This document shows positions 24,324 to 32,910 of a stretch of DNA of 36,372 nt, piece after piece. The translations under genes were made by a program, and so were the position numbers. This stretch comes from GCA-2688775 sp964524225 (GTDB lineage: Archaea; Nanobdellota; Nanobdellia; Woesearchaeales; GW2011-AR4). The notes under the pieces are model-generated. The model was not told the DNA's origin. It was given only the letters and a program-made list of their open reading frames with translations, and made no database searches. Position 1 is the stretch's first letter. The number at the start of each line of letters is the position of its first letter. The stretch covers positions 1-36,372 of the forward strand of contig CAZGEW010000003.1 in NCBI GenBank assembly GCA_964524225.1. Reading direction: 5' to 3'.

Positions 24324-26255
24324 ATGAACGATTTGGAATTAAATGTAATGGCAGAGTTAAAGAGGGTACTGGGCTTTTGGACAATTTTGTCTTTGTCTAT
24401 TGCATCTATAATGGGAACTGGGTTATTCTTTGGTTCTGCTATAGCCTCGTCTTACTCAGGCAAGGCTTCTATATTTGCATGGCTTATTTTGAGTTTTATT
24501 GCAATCTATATCAGTATGTATTTTGCTGAGTTAGTCTCAATGTATCCAAAAGCAGGTGGCATTTACGAGTTCAGCAAGCATGCATACAGCAGATTTTTCT
24601 CATTTTTGATGGGATGGACAGCATGGCTTGTTGGCAATTTCACAATATCATTAACTATTGTTGCTGCCATTGATTATCTAATACCAGATTATTCAAAGAT
24701 TTGGCTTAAAATAGTTATTAGCTTTTTATTTATAATAATACTTAATCTAATTGTATTCTTTGGAGTAGAAATCAGCGCCATACTATTACTCTTTTTTGCA
24801 ATATTAACTATTGGATTGTTATTATCAATCATCGTCCCAGGTTTTTTTGCTGTTGATGTCTACAATTACTTACCAGATTATACCTTTGAAATTTCTTCAA
24901 TATTTATAGCAATGTTCTTTCTTGCAGAGAGTTTTTTTGGATGGGAATCTGCAACCTATTTATCAGAAGAAACTCGTGAACCTCAAAGGGTTATACCAAA
25001 AGCACTCATTATTGGAACATTAATTGTAAGTGGTTTAGCAATATTAATAGCCATAGTTTCCATTGGCATAGTGCCCTTAGATAAGTTAAAGGTTTCATCA
25101 GCCCCTTTGTCTGATGTGTCTGAATATTTGTTTGGCTCTGTAGGAAGAAAGTTTATAACTATTGGTATATTCGTCTCGCTTATTGGCTCTGCAGCAAGCA
25201 GCATAATCACAATGCCTAGGCTAATACTTGCTTTAGCTAGAGATAAGTTATTTGTAGCCCAATTAAGTGATATTCATAATAAATATAATACGCCTTACAA
25301 GGCAATATTCTTTCAAACAATAGTTTCATTGTTATTCTTTCTAATGGCTTTTGGCAAATACAAGGCTTTGCTAAGTTTGTTGCTACCTCTTGGTTTATTG
25401 TTGTATATGTTTGTTATAGCCATAGTCCCTTTGTTGAGGGTAAAAGAGCCAAATATGAAAAGGGAATTTAAAGTGCCATTTGTTGTAGTTGGATCTTTTT
25501 TGACTGTTGTCTTTATAGTTTTGATGATGTATGCTTGGCTATATTCACAACCAGACGCACTTAATACACTAAAATTAGGAGCTTCCATCATCTTTGTTGG
25601 GGTGCCAATATACTTATTGCTTGAAATCTACTATAATCCAGATACTATTGTTAGGATTAATGATATACTTGCATACCTTACCTTATTATTTGAAAGAATA
25701 ATTCTACCCAAAAGTATAAGGCAAGAGGTGCTGACTTTGTTAGGAGATATAAAAGGAAAGAAAGTGCTAGAGTTTGGATGCTCTGTTGGAACTTTGACGT
25801 TAGATCTTGCAGATGCAGTAAAACCAAACGGCAGAGTTTACGCGACTGATTTATCGCAACGAGAATTACATATAGCAAATAAGAGGCTTGCTAAAAGAGG
25901 CCACACGCATGTTACTGTTGTGCATGACACCCATCAAATAAATAGGGTGCACCCTTCTATACCACATATAGACGCTATTGTCAGCATTGGAATGATGGGT
26001 TATCTACAAGATGTCAAGAAAGTTCTTAAAGAGATGCGCAGCTTGTTACCTTATGGAGGCAAAATAGTCTTTGTTGATTATGCAGATTTTTTCAAAATTA
26101 TCCCAAATGTTGCATGGCTCTCAAATAACAGGCTCATAGAAAAGATATTTAGAGAAACTGGATTCTCTGTATTTGTAACAAGAAAGAAGGGTCTTTTCTG
26201 GAATTACGTTTATGTATATGGAATAAAGTTCCATGAAGATATTCCCTACATTTGA
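24324..26255 (+). CDS. APC-family amino-acid permease fused to a SAM-dependent methyltransferase
   Basis: Residues about 10-450 are an amino-acid-polyamine-organocation permease: WTILSLSIASIMGTGLFFGS (TM1), PKAGGIYEFSKHAYSRF, FFGWESATYLSEETREPQRV and some twelve membrane segments. After IYLLLEIYYNP the chain continues into a soluble class I methyltransferase, with the SAM-binding VLEFGCSVGTLTLDLADAV near 481-500, YATDLSQRELHIANKRL and IDAIVSIGMMGYLQDVKKVL. There is no stop or frameshift between the parts. The permease should import amino acids or amines, and the methyltransferase would face the cytosol. The methyl acceptor is unknown. The start could be ATG 24324 or ATG 24348. The stop abuts the stop of the convergent gene with no spacer. 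Confidence 0.88.
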   Translation: MNDLELNVMAELKRVLGFWTILSLSIASIMGTGLFFGSAIASSYSGKASIFAWLILSFIAIYISMYFAELVSMYPKAGGIYEFSKHAYSRFFSFLMGWTAWLVGNFTISLTIVAAIDYLIPDYSKIWLKIVISFLFIIILNLIVFFGVEISAILLLFFAILTIGLLLSIIVPGFFAVDVYNYLPDYTFEISSIFIAMFFLAESFFGWESATYLSEETREPQRVIPKALIIGTLIVSGLAILIAIVSIGIVPLDKLKVSSAPLSDVSEYLFGSVGRKFITIGIFVSLIGSAASSIITMPRLILALARDKLFVAQLSDIHNKYNTPYKAIFFQTIVSLLFFLMAFGKYKALLSLLLPLGLLLYMFVIAIVPLLRVKEPNMKREFKVPFVVVGSFLTVVFIVLMMYAWLYSQPDALNTLKLGASIIFVGVPIYLLLEIYYNPDTIVRINDILAYLTLLFERIILPKSIRQEVLTLLGDIKGKKVLEFGCSVGTLTLDLADAVKPNGRVYATDLSQRELHIANKRLAKRGHTHVTVVHDTHQINRVHPSIPHIDAIVSIGMMGYLQDVKKVLKEMRSLLPYGGKIVFVDYADFFKIIPNVAWLSNNRLIEKIFRETGFSVFVTRKKGLFWNYVYVYGIKFHEDIPYI

Positions 26256-27332
26256 TTATTTGCATGTAGCCACATTTAGTCTTACTGGTTTGCCTTTGTA
26301 CAGCACAATTCTAGTAACTTTAACAAGGGTACCACTAGAGCAGCTAACAGATGCTGAGATTTTAACATTAGTTTGTGGGCATCCTTCAGGACAAATTATA
26401 TAGTTATTTTCGTCATAGTCTCTTACCCAACCAGGTTGCGAGTTATCACAAATTTGTTTTGCTTTCTCATGAATCTCCTCTTCACCTTCAATATTACAGA
26501 ATGTGCAACCATTTTTGCCATCACAAGAGGCATGAACAATATTATCATTAGCAAATGTACAATCTGCCTCGCAAGATGAGCCTCGAATTAGCTCAAAGTC
26601 CACAGTTGTTGTTTGTTGATGATTTACAACTATATTATTCTTTGTTTGAGGTAAGTAATCTGGGTGAGATGCTGTTAATGTATATGTGCCACAAACTATA
26701 TTACCTATAGTATAGATTCCCTGCTCATTTGTATATGCAGAGCTAACATCTGTCAAACCTATTTTTGCATTTATTAAGGCACCTTCAATTTGCTGGTCAT
26801 CTTGCTCAGTCACAGTTCCTGTTATTGAGCCTGCGCAATCTGTTTTGCAGCATATTTTAATTGGATAAGGGTTAATGGTACAATCTGATACATGAGCATT
26901 AGTTGATGAGGAGATTGTTGCTATACAAGTATCATATCCAATATCAATGCAACTTTGGGTTGGTTGTGTTGTATAATCACAATTCACAGTACCAGCGGAT
27001 GCAAGGCAAATGTTTGTTGTGTAATCAGTATAACTATTTTGCTGGACATGAGCATTTGTAGCCCCAGATAACTTAAGAAAATTAAATCCTGACAAACAAC
27101 TATTGTCTACACTGTATGCTGTACCTTCACAACAAACGTTGTAATTATAGTTATTTTGGGTTGAGAGTTCAGCATGAGCGTTTACGGGTGAGGAAGCTTT
27201 AAAAATAACTGCACTACAAGGTTCAGATGACTGCTTTATCTGGCAATCTATAGCATCAGCAACTTTAATTAAACCAAGAACTAATAAAAAGGTTATTATA
27301 CTTAAAAGCACAACTTGAAGCCTATCACTCAT
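26256..27332 (-). CDS. Secreted Cys-rich protein with NAH repeats and a carboxypeptidase-regulatory-like domain
   Basis: The 358-residue protein has a signal peptide (residues 1-27, ending KVADA). Three related modules follow, each with an S/T-x-NAH core and a downstream Tyr and Cys: SSPVNAHAEL..YNVCCEG, GATNAHVQQNSYTDYTTNIC, and SSTNAHVSDC..IKICCK. Next is a CarboxypepD_reg-like beta-sandwich (GSITGTVTEQDDQQIEGALI, NEQGIYTIGNIVCGTYTLTA, about 171-250), then a Cys-rich C-terminal part. Disulfide-stabilised extracellular structure is likely. The role is unknown. It converges on the permease gene with directly adjoining stop codons. Confidence 0.78.
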   Translation of the reverse strand: MSDRLQVVLLSIITFLLVLGLIKVADAIDCQIKQSSEPCSAVIFKASSPVNAHAELSTQNNYNYNVCCEGTAYSVDNSCLSGFNFLKLSGATNAHVQQNSYTDYTTNICLASAGTVNCDYTTQPTQSCIDIGYDTCIATISSSTNAHVSDCTINPYPIKICCKTDCAGSITGTVTEQDDQQIEGALINAKIGLTDVSSAYTNEQGIYTIGNIVCGTYTLTASHPDYLPQTKNNIVVNHQQTTTVDFELIRGSSCEADCTFANDNIVHASCDGKNGCTFCNIEGEEEIHEKAKQICDNSQPGWVRDYDENNYIICPEGCPQTNVKISASVSCSSGTLVKVTRIVLYKGKPVRLNVATCK

Positions 27333-27400
27333 CTTTTTTAGTTACCTCTTTTTCTGCATATCCTTATTGCTCTTCTATAAATAACTTTCGATGTTGAATA

Positions 27401-28129
27401 TTATAGATTATATCCACCACTAACTTTTATATTTGCACCAGTTATATAGCTAGATTGCGGTTTTAGCAGAAACAATACTGCATTATTAATATCATTGTAA
27501 TTTGCATATCTCCCTTTTGGTATTTCGCTAAGAAGAGGTTTTGATATGCTGTTGTCGATGACACCTGGTGAGATTGCATTAACAGTAATATCATACTTAG
27601 CTTCGCTAACAGCTAAAGTTTTTGTTAGTATAAGCACACCAACCTTTCCTATTTTGTATGGAGTGATTCTTGTATTTGCAATAATCCTATCAGCCTCAGA
27701 ATCTGCCATGTTAATAATCCTACCAAAATTTCTTTTTCTCATATAAGGCAAACAAGCTTTGCAGCAATAAAATGTCGTATTTAGTGTAGTATCTATCAAA
27801 TAATTCCATTCTTCATAGGTGACTTTTGAAATATCTTTGACTAGGAAATTACCAACATTATTTACCAAGATATCAATTTTTTTGAATTTTTTGATTACTT
27901 GCTTAAACATATTTTCTACTTCATCGACCTTCATTAAATCGGCCTTGAGAGAAATAGATTTTTTGCCAATTGATTTTATTTTTTCAGTTACTTCATCAGC
28001 TTGAGCCTTGCTTTTATCATAATGTACAATAACATCTGCACCGTTTTCAGCTAAGCACAAGGCAATAGCTCTTCCTGTTCTCACTGCACTACCAGTGACT
28101 AAAGCAGTTTTATGTTTTAAAAATGGCAT
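27401..28129 (-). CDS. Short-chain dehydrogenase/reductase, FabG- or pteridine-reductase-like
   Basis: The 242-residue SDR has the cofactor motif TGSAVRTGRAIA, DILVNNVGNF, and the catalytic YKIGK. The usual catalytic Ser region reads NMADSEADR, a variation near the active site. The C-terminal NAISPGVIDNS and YITGANIKVSGGY are typical. The GSAVRTGRA turn with an Arg recalls NADPH-dependent pteridine reductases as well as ketoacyl-ACP reductases. The substrate is not determined. A minus-strand TATAAT-like stretch near 28152-28163 suggests a leaderless transcript diverging from thrS. Confidence 0.85.
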   Translation of the reverse strand: MPFLKHKTALVTGSAVRTGRAIALCLAENGADVIVHYDKSKAQADEVTEKIKSIGKKSISLKADLMKVDEVENMFKQVIKKFKKIDILVNNVGNFLVKDISKVTYEEWNYLIDTTLNTTFYCCKACLPYMRKRNFGRIINMADSEADRIIANTRITPYKIGKVGVLILTKTLAVSEAKYDITVNAISPGVIDNSISKPLLSEIPKGRYANYNDINNAVLFLLKPQSSYITGANIKVSGGYNL

Positions 28130-28186
28130 TTTTCGATGTCCAAATAATTCGGTTAATTATAAAGATTGCTATGATGAAATAAATAA

Positions 28187-28195
28187 ATTTAAATA
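28187..28195 (+). promoter_or_regulatory. TATA box of the thrS leader
   Basis: ATTTAAATA is centred 27 bases before the ATG at 28218. The predicted transcription start falls at that ATG, so the leader peptide would be the first thing translated, without a 5' untranslated region. Confidence 0.55.
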
Positions 28196-28217
28196 TTAGT
28201 TACATTTTCTTTATCTT

Positions 28218-28298
28218 ATGAAAGATTTGATTTACTCATTATCGAATAGAATTTTTGATACATCTTTTACTAGTTCTACAACTACAACAACAGCTTAA
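28218..28298 (+). CDS. Threonine-rich leader peptide upstream of thrS
   Basis: The ORF has 26 codons plus TAA. It begins MKDLIYSLSNRIFD and has Thr at positions 15, 18 and 21-25, the last five in a row (ACA ACT ACA ACA ACA), before a final Ala. Seven of 26 residues are Thr. It lies 91 bases before the threonyl-tRNA synthetase gene, downstream of a TATA element spaced for leaderless translation. The last Thr codon and the stop lie in a 16-base palindrome. This is the architecture of an attenuator leader peptide, where ribosome stalling on Thr codons reports low charged tRNA-Thr. Known examples are bacterial; function here is inferred. Confidence 0.6.
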   Translation: MKDLIYSLSNRIFDTSFTSSTTTTTA

Positions 28299-28304
28299 GC
28301 TGTT
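28289..28304 (+). promoter_or_regulatory. Palindromic hairpin overlapping the leader's last codons
   Basis: AACAGCTTAAGCTGTT is a perfect palindrome that in RNA gives AACAGC/GCUGUU with a UUAA loop. Flanking ACAA and UUGT can extend the stem past a small internal loop into the Thr-codon run. A ribosome stalled on the Thr codons would open it. Confidence 0.5.
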
Positions 28305-28350
28305 CATTGTTTCTTAACACAATAATTTAATAAAATATATAAATATTAAT

Positions 28351-28383
28351 AAAAATTTCAACTCTTTAAGAGTTGAAATTTTT
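28351..28383 (+). promoter_or_regulatory. 14-bp hairpin immediately upstream of the thrS start
   Basis: AAAAATTTCAACTC (28351-28364) and GAGTTGAAATTTTT (28370-28383) pair perfectly around TTTAA and end six bases before the ATG at 28390. The right arm ends in a T run, so it could act as an intrinsic terminator or could block ribosome access. A second TATA-like stretch, ATATATAAATA (28335-28345), could start transcription inside the hairpin and bypass the leader. Confidence 0.6.
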
Positions 28384-28389
28384 ATCCAA

Positions 28390-30303
28390 ATGAAAATCAA
28401 AATAACATTGCCAGATGGGAGCGTAAGGGAATATCCAAAAGGAATTACTGCTCAAGAGATAGCTTTCGATATAGGAAAAAAGTTAGGCGAAGATGCTTTA
28501 GTTGCAAAAGTAAATGAAAAGTTAAAAGATTTGTTTGTACCGATAAATGAAGATGCAGAATTGCAAATATTGACTTTTAAAGATAAAGAAGGCTTAGAGG
28601 TTTTCAGGCACAGCACAGCACATCTTCTTGCTCATGCAGTTGTTGAATTATTTCCGAGTGCAAAACCTACAATTGGTCCAACTGTTGAAGAAGGTTTTTA
28701 TTATGATTTTGATGTTGAGCATCATTTTACTCCAGAAGATTTGAACAAAATAGAGCAAAAAATGCATGAAATTGTTAATAAGGATTATAAAGTTGAGAGG
28801 ATAGAGCTAGGCATTAGCGAAGCCAAAAAAATATTCAAAGATAATCCATACAAAATTGAACTTATTGACGAATTTAAGGAGCCAACTAGCGCTTACAGAC
28901 AAGGAAATTTTATTGATTTATGCAGAGGGCCTCATATCTCAAACACAGGAAAAATTAAAGCCTTTAAGCTTACAAAGATTGCAGCTGCATATTGGAGAGG
29001 AGACCAAAAAAACAAGCAGCTTCAAAGAGTTTATGGAATAAGCTTTCCTGAAAAAAGTCAGCTAGAGCAATACTTAAAAATTTTGGAAGAGGCAGAAAAA
29101 AGAGACCATAGAAAGCTCGGGAAAGAATTAGAGTGGTTTAATTTTTTTGAAGAATCACCTGGAGCACCTTTCTTTTACCCAAAAGGAGCAATTATTTACA
29201 ATCAACTTGTAAACTTTATTCGAGAGGAATATAAAAAGCGAGGTTACCAAGAGGTTATAACACCTTTACTTTATGAGAAATCCTTATGGCTTACATCAGG
29301 ACATTGGGAGCATTTCAGAGAGAATATGTTTATACTACAATCTGAAGGCAAGGAATATGCTTTGAAACCAATGAATTGTCCTTCTCATATACTTATTTAC
29401 AAATCAAAATCTAGAAGCTATAGAGATCTGCCGCTAAGAATTGCAGACTTTGCACCTTTACATAGAAATGAGCTTTCAGGAGTTGTAACTGGATTAACGA
29501 GGGTAAGAAAAATGTCTCAAGATGACTCACATATTTTTGTTGCTCCTGAACAAATAGAAGATGAAATTTTTAGGATATTGGACTTTACAAATTATATTTA
29601 CAAGACAATTTTTGATTTTGATTACATAGTGGAGCTAAGCACAAAACCTGAAAAATTTATGGGTGATTTAGAAAAATGGAGCAGAGCAGAGATAGCCCTT
29701 AAGAACGCTCTTGAAAAGAAGAATATGCCATACTCAATAAAAGAAGGAGAAGGTGCTTTTTATGGGCCAAAAATTGATTTCCACATAAAGGATGCTATAG
29801 GAAGAAGTTGGCAGCTTGCAACAATACAGCTTGATTTTCAATTGCCAGAAAGATTTGATGCAACTTATGTTGGAGCTGATAATTCAAAGCATATGGTTGT
29901 TATGATACACAGGGCATTGCTTGGAAGTATTGAAAGATTCATAGGTATTTTAGTTGAGCATTATGCTGGCAAGCTTCCATTATGGCTTGCTCCTATCCAA
30001 GTCAGGATTTTGACAGTCGCTGACAGATTTAAAAATTATGCAAATAAAATAAAAGAAGAATTTGAAAAAAATAACATAAGAATTGAAGTTGATACAAAAG
30101 CAGAAAGTGTTAGCTATAAAGTAAGAGAAGCACAAGTGCAGAAAATTCCATTAATATTAACAATTGGTGACAAAGAGGAAAAAAATAATACTATAGCTGT
30201 CAGAACTTTGGATAATAAGGTTTATTTTGATGTTAAGATTTGGGATTTGTTAAAGAAAATTTTAGATAATATAAAAGAAAAGAACATAAAATTTGAGATT
30301 TGA
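28390..30303 (+). CDS. thrS: Threonyl-tRNA synthetase, bacterial type
   Basis: The 637-residue enzyme joins Thr to tRNA-Thr. Residues 1-60 are a TGS domain (ITLPDGSVREYPKGITAQEI). An N2 editing domain follows, with the HSTAHLLAHA metal/proofreading motif near 75-84 and RQGNFIDLCRGPH. The class II catalytic core has LKPMNCPSHI, FAPLHRNELSG, MSQDDSHIF, YGPKIDFHIKD and GADNSKHMVVMIHRALLGSI, then the anticodon-binding domain (LWLAPIQVRIL). The N2 editing domain marks the bacterial/eukaryotic form; most archaeal ThrRS have a D-aminoacyl deacylase-like domain instead. It is preceded by a Thr-rich leader ORF and two hairpins, suggesting regulation by Thr supply. Confidence 0.96.
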   Translation: MKIKITLPDGSVREYPKGITAQEIAFDIGKKLGEDALVAKVNEKLKDLFVPINEDAELQILTFKDKEGLEVFRHSTAHLLAHAVVELFPSAKPTIGPTVEEGFYYDFDVEHHFTPEDLNKIEQKMHEIVNKDYKVERIELGISEAKKIFKDNPYKIELIDEFKEPTSAYRQGNFIDLCRGPHISNTGKIKAFKLTKIAAAYWRGDQKNKQLQRVYGISFPEKSQLEQYLKILEEAEKRDHRKLGKELEWFNFFEESPGAPFFYPKGAIIYNQLVNFIREEYKKRGYQEVITPLLYEKSLWLTSGHWEHFRENMFILQSEGKEYALKPMNCPSHILIYKSKSRSYRDLPLRIADFAPLHRNELSGVVTGLTRVRKMSQDDSHIFVAPEQIEDEIFRILDFTNYIYKTIFDFDYIVELSTKPEKFMGDLEKWSRAEIALKNALEKKNMPYSIKEGEGAFYGPKIDFHIKDAIGRSWQLATIQLDFQLPERFDATYVGADNSKHMVVMIHRALLGSIERFIGILVEHYAGKLPLWLAPIQVRILTVADRFKNYANKIKEEFEKNNIRIEVDTKAESVSYKVREAQVQKIPLILTIGDKEEKNNTIAVRTLDNKVYFDVKIWDLLKKILDNIKEKNIKFEI

Positions 30304-30337
30304 ATTTTATTTGAGCACTATACTTTCTATTTGTTGA

Positions 30338-32356
30338 TTAGGAAATCACATTTACAACTACATTTGGAGTAAGTTCCCCAAACCACTCCACCACTTCCTG
30401 TGCCATTCTCCACTGGAAGTTATAAGTGCTAGGGTTAGAAGGAGCAGTCACAACAAAATTAATAGTAACCTTCTCGCCAGGCGCAACAGTATTTGGCAAT
30501 TCAAATCTGTTACTGCCCCAATTCCGGTTATCGTGAGGATTTTGTGCCCCGAGGCGGTATGCGTAATACATTGGCCCTATTGGTCCCCATGCAGTCTCAC
30601 CGGTGTTGCGCATGGTAATAGAGACTTTGTACTTTTGACCGGCAACCATTGTGGTAGGAACGTTTTGCGACACAAAGGCTGCATTTCTACCAGCAAACAC
30701 ACTTGCTGCAGGTGTCGCATATCCTGTACCTCCATACGCCAGAGACCACGTGATACCATACCAGAGTATTTTTCTTTTTGGGGTGGTGAGAAGTGTGAGA
30801 AGGATAGTTGGATCTCGTCGCTCAATGGTAAAACTACCAGTTGCGAGGTCAAATACCGGAAAAGGTGCCCATACTTGATATCCTACGTAACCGTATTGGT
30901 TCGCTGCAGCGATGACCTGCCTGAAAAGCTCTTCTTGCTCTGGGTATGGAGGAGGAAGCGTATTGTCAATCTGCAAATAGCCAAACTCGTTGAGCGCCAC
31001 GGGTTTTTCTGTGCGCGATTTGATCTCCTGTAACATCAGGGAGATATCAGGAAAATTTTCCCGCTTATAAAGATGGGGGGCAACAAGATCAACGAGTGAT
31101 TCGAGAGAAAAGGGTTGTCCACTATTCAAGTTGTCAATATCACGAATCAACGCAAACTCTGCAGAAGGCCAGTGCCAAGCAGAGGAGTGACTCTCTTCAG
31201 TTACTACCTCTCCACTGACGATGAGATGATTCTTGTCAAGACGGCGAATCTCGGTGATCATTCGTTTCACAAAGCTTAAGACTCGCGCTTCATACCAATC
31301 TCTTCCCCAGGATTGCCAGTAATTGACATCGCTCTGCACTAGCATTTCATTCCCCACCTCATACGCAAGAATCGCAGGGTGATCTTTCAATACAGAGATA
31401 AGGCTTTGTAGATACCTCAAGTAGAATGTTTCTTTATCACTTCCAGATGGGATGAACGATGTCTCTGATTCCTGATATGTACTGAGGGGTCGGGTACACT
31501 CCACCCACGCGCCATTCTCCCAGCACATCCATTCTCTCGACTGGATATTATGGAACAGTTCGAGTACCACTTTTATTTGATTCCTCTCAGCGATATCGAG
31601 AAATTGCTTTAATCTATTCAGATAGAGTGGGCTAATTGTGCCCTTGCTCGAGAACCATGGCTCCCAGTCATGCCACACGACAAACGCCCGAAAGGAACTT
31701 TCTGCAGGCGTCAAGATGCGAATCGTGTTTACACCAAGAAAATACTTAAGCCACTGCAGTTCTTCTTCAATTTTTTGAGTATCAAAATTATGGAATATCT
31801 GCCAAATATTATAATGTTCAAACCAGGTATAGTCCTTGATGTATTCCTGAATATACCTTCCCCCTAAATAATTTGCTCCTTTTATGGCGTATTCATTTCC
31901 GTCGAGGATTAACCTATCACCACGCACGCCTATAAACTTACTAGTTATAGTAAATTTATCTTCGCTAGAACTTGAGTCTGCACTAATGAGGATCTTCCAA
32001 TTACCAAGCACATAAGGTTTATTAGGTATCCCTCTATTGCGAAGATAAAAAGTACTAGTACCTGAGGGTATTATAACTTTTTTTGTAGATTTCCTAATTA
32101 AAAGATCCTCTTTAAATGTCTTAATGCTAAGAGTAGTCTGAATAGATTGTTTTGATGGATTAGTCACAGTAACAGTTCCAGTTATAGTATCACCAAGGTA
32201 ATAAGTTTCTTTATTAAGATTGAGTTGAAGCTTAAGTCTAGTCTGTGCTATAACTATGCTTGTTGAGATAACTGTTAATAATAGCATAAAGATTAGTAAG
32301 AGCAACAAATAAACCTTTTTGTTTTGTATATTCAAAAATAATTGTTTTATTCTCAT
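30338..32356 (-). CDS. Secreted GH5-like glycoside hydrolase with N- and C-terminal Ig-like domains
   Basis: Residues 13-38 are an N-terminal membrane or signal segment. A beta-sandwich follows (ETYYLGDTITGTVTVTNPS, about 50-140). The catalytic barrel (about 145-540) has ILAYEVGNEML with the acid/base Glu337 and PVALNEFGY with the nucleophile Glu457, as in mannanase/cellulase-like GH5 and relatives. The C-terminal 115 residues (VAGQKYKVSITMRNTGETAW, NTVAPGEKVTINFVVTAPS) resemble NBR1-type Ig-like domains. It should cleave beta-linked glycans outside the cell. The DNA from the stop to about 31740 is clearly richer in G+C than the first 200 codons and the neighbours, so the gene seems to be a mosaic. 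Confidence 0.82.
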   Translation of the reverse strand: MRIKQLFLNIQNKKVYLLLLLIFMLLLTVISTSIVIAQTRLKLQLNLNKETYYLGDTITGTVTVTNPSKQSIQTTLSIKTFKEDLLIRKSTKKVIIPSGTSTFYLRNRGIPNKPYVLGNWKILISADSSSSEDKFTITSKFIGVRGDRLILDGNEYAIKGANYLGGRYIQEYIKDYTWFEHYNIWQIFHNFDTQKIEEELQWLKYFLGVNTIRILTPAESSFRAFVVWHDWEPWFSSKGTISPLYLNRLKQFLDIAERNQIKVVLELFHNIQSREWMCWENGAWVECTRPLSTYQESETSFIPSGSDKETFYLRYLQSLISVLKDHPAILAYEVGNEMLVQSDVNYWQSWGRDWYEARVLSFVKRMITEIRRLDKNHLIVSGEVVTEESHSSAWHWPSAEFALIRDIDNLNSGQPFSLESLVDLVAPHLYKRENFPDISLMLQEIKSRTEKPVALNEFGYLQIDNTLPPPYPEQEELFRQVIAAANQYGYVGYQVWAPFPVFDLATGSFTIERRDPTILLTLLTTPKRKILWYGITWSLAYGGTGYATPAASVFAGRNAAFVSQNVPTTMVAGQKYKVSITMRNTGETAWGPIGPMYYAYRLGAQNPHDNRNWGSNRFELPNTVAPGEKVTINFVVTAPSNPSTYNFQWRMAQEVVEWFGELTPNVVVNVIS

Positions 32357-32358
32357 TT

Positions 32359-32748
32359 TTATTTATTTAATTGCTCATTACATGAGATACGAATGTCGAC
32401 ACTTTCAACTTTATTGCATAACTCTTTATCTCTTGTTTTTTGAGCTAGGAGTACTAAACAAGCATCTTTAGAAACAAAAGTAGATGAGCTCTGTATTTTG
32501 TCACAAAAAATTGGATTTAGAGAATCTATAGCAGACTGTAAATTTGATATATCATTTGGATAAACCAATTCCTCTTGCTCATCAATTGCCCTTACATCTA
32601 TATCGCTAGCACCACCTAAAAAATTTTTTGATTGAGAAAATTTGTAAGGCTTATTTATCCCAAAAATAATAAAAGCAGTCACTAATATTGCAATACTAGC
32701 AATAATATAAAGAAGTCTGAAGTCATGATTGTAGGGTAGTTTTCTCAT
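32359..32748 (-). CDS. Small membrane-anchored protein with conserved-Cys tail, unknown function
   Basis: The 129-residue protein has one N-terminal membrane segment (LLYIIASIAILVTAFIIFGI, residues 12-31) and an acidic spacer. Its C-terminal part has four Cys in FCDKIQSS, KDACLVLLAQKTRDKELCNK and IRISCNE, which probably form two disulfides outside the membrane. It ends two bases before the GH5-like gene starts, so the two are co-expressed. It may anchor or assist that enzyme; this is inferred from position. Confidence 0.65.
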   Translation of the reverse strand: MRKLPYNHDFRLLYIIASIAILVTAFIIFGINKPYKFSQSKNFLGGASDIDVRAIDEQEELVYPNDISNLQSAIDSLNPIFCDKIQSSSTFVSKDACLVLLAQKTRDKELCNKVESVDIRISCNEQLNK

Positions 32749-32910
32749 TTCTAATAATGTTGCGTATAATTAGATTTATTTTGAATTGATATATAAATTT
32801 TACTCAATTTTTGTTTACTACTTCTGATGTTAGCATAGAGCTTGATATTCCTACTTGTCTTCTCGATGGTATATTTTCGACATATTAAAAAAATAAATTC
32901 AAAAATTTCT

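Noticed and set aside
28199..28217. Untranslated leader with a ribosome-binding site before the Thr-rich ORF
   Set aside because: The bases before ATG 28218 contain no purine-rich Shine-Dalgarno element, and the TATA spacing suits a leaderless start.
30533..31033. Plus-strand ORFs opposite the GH5-like gene
   Set aside because: The minus-strand frame holds the conserved glycosidase and Ig-like motifs; the antisense ORFs are a by-product of the higher G+C.
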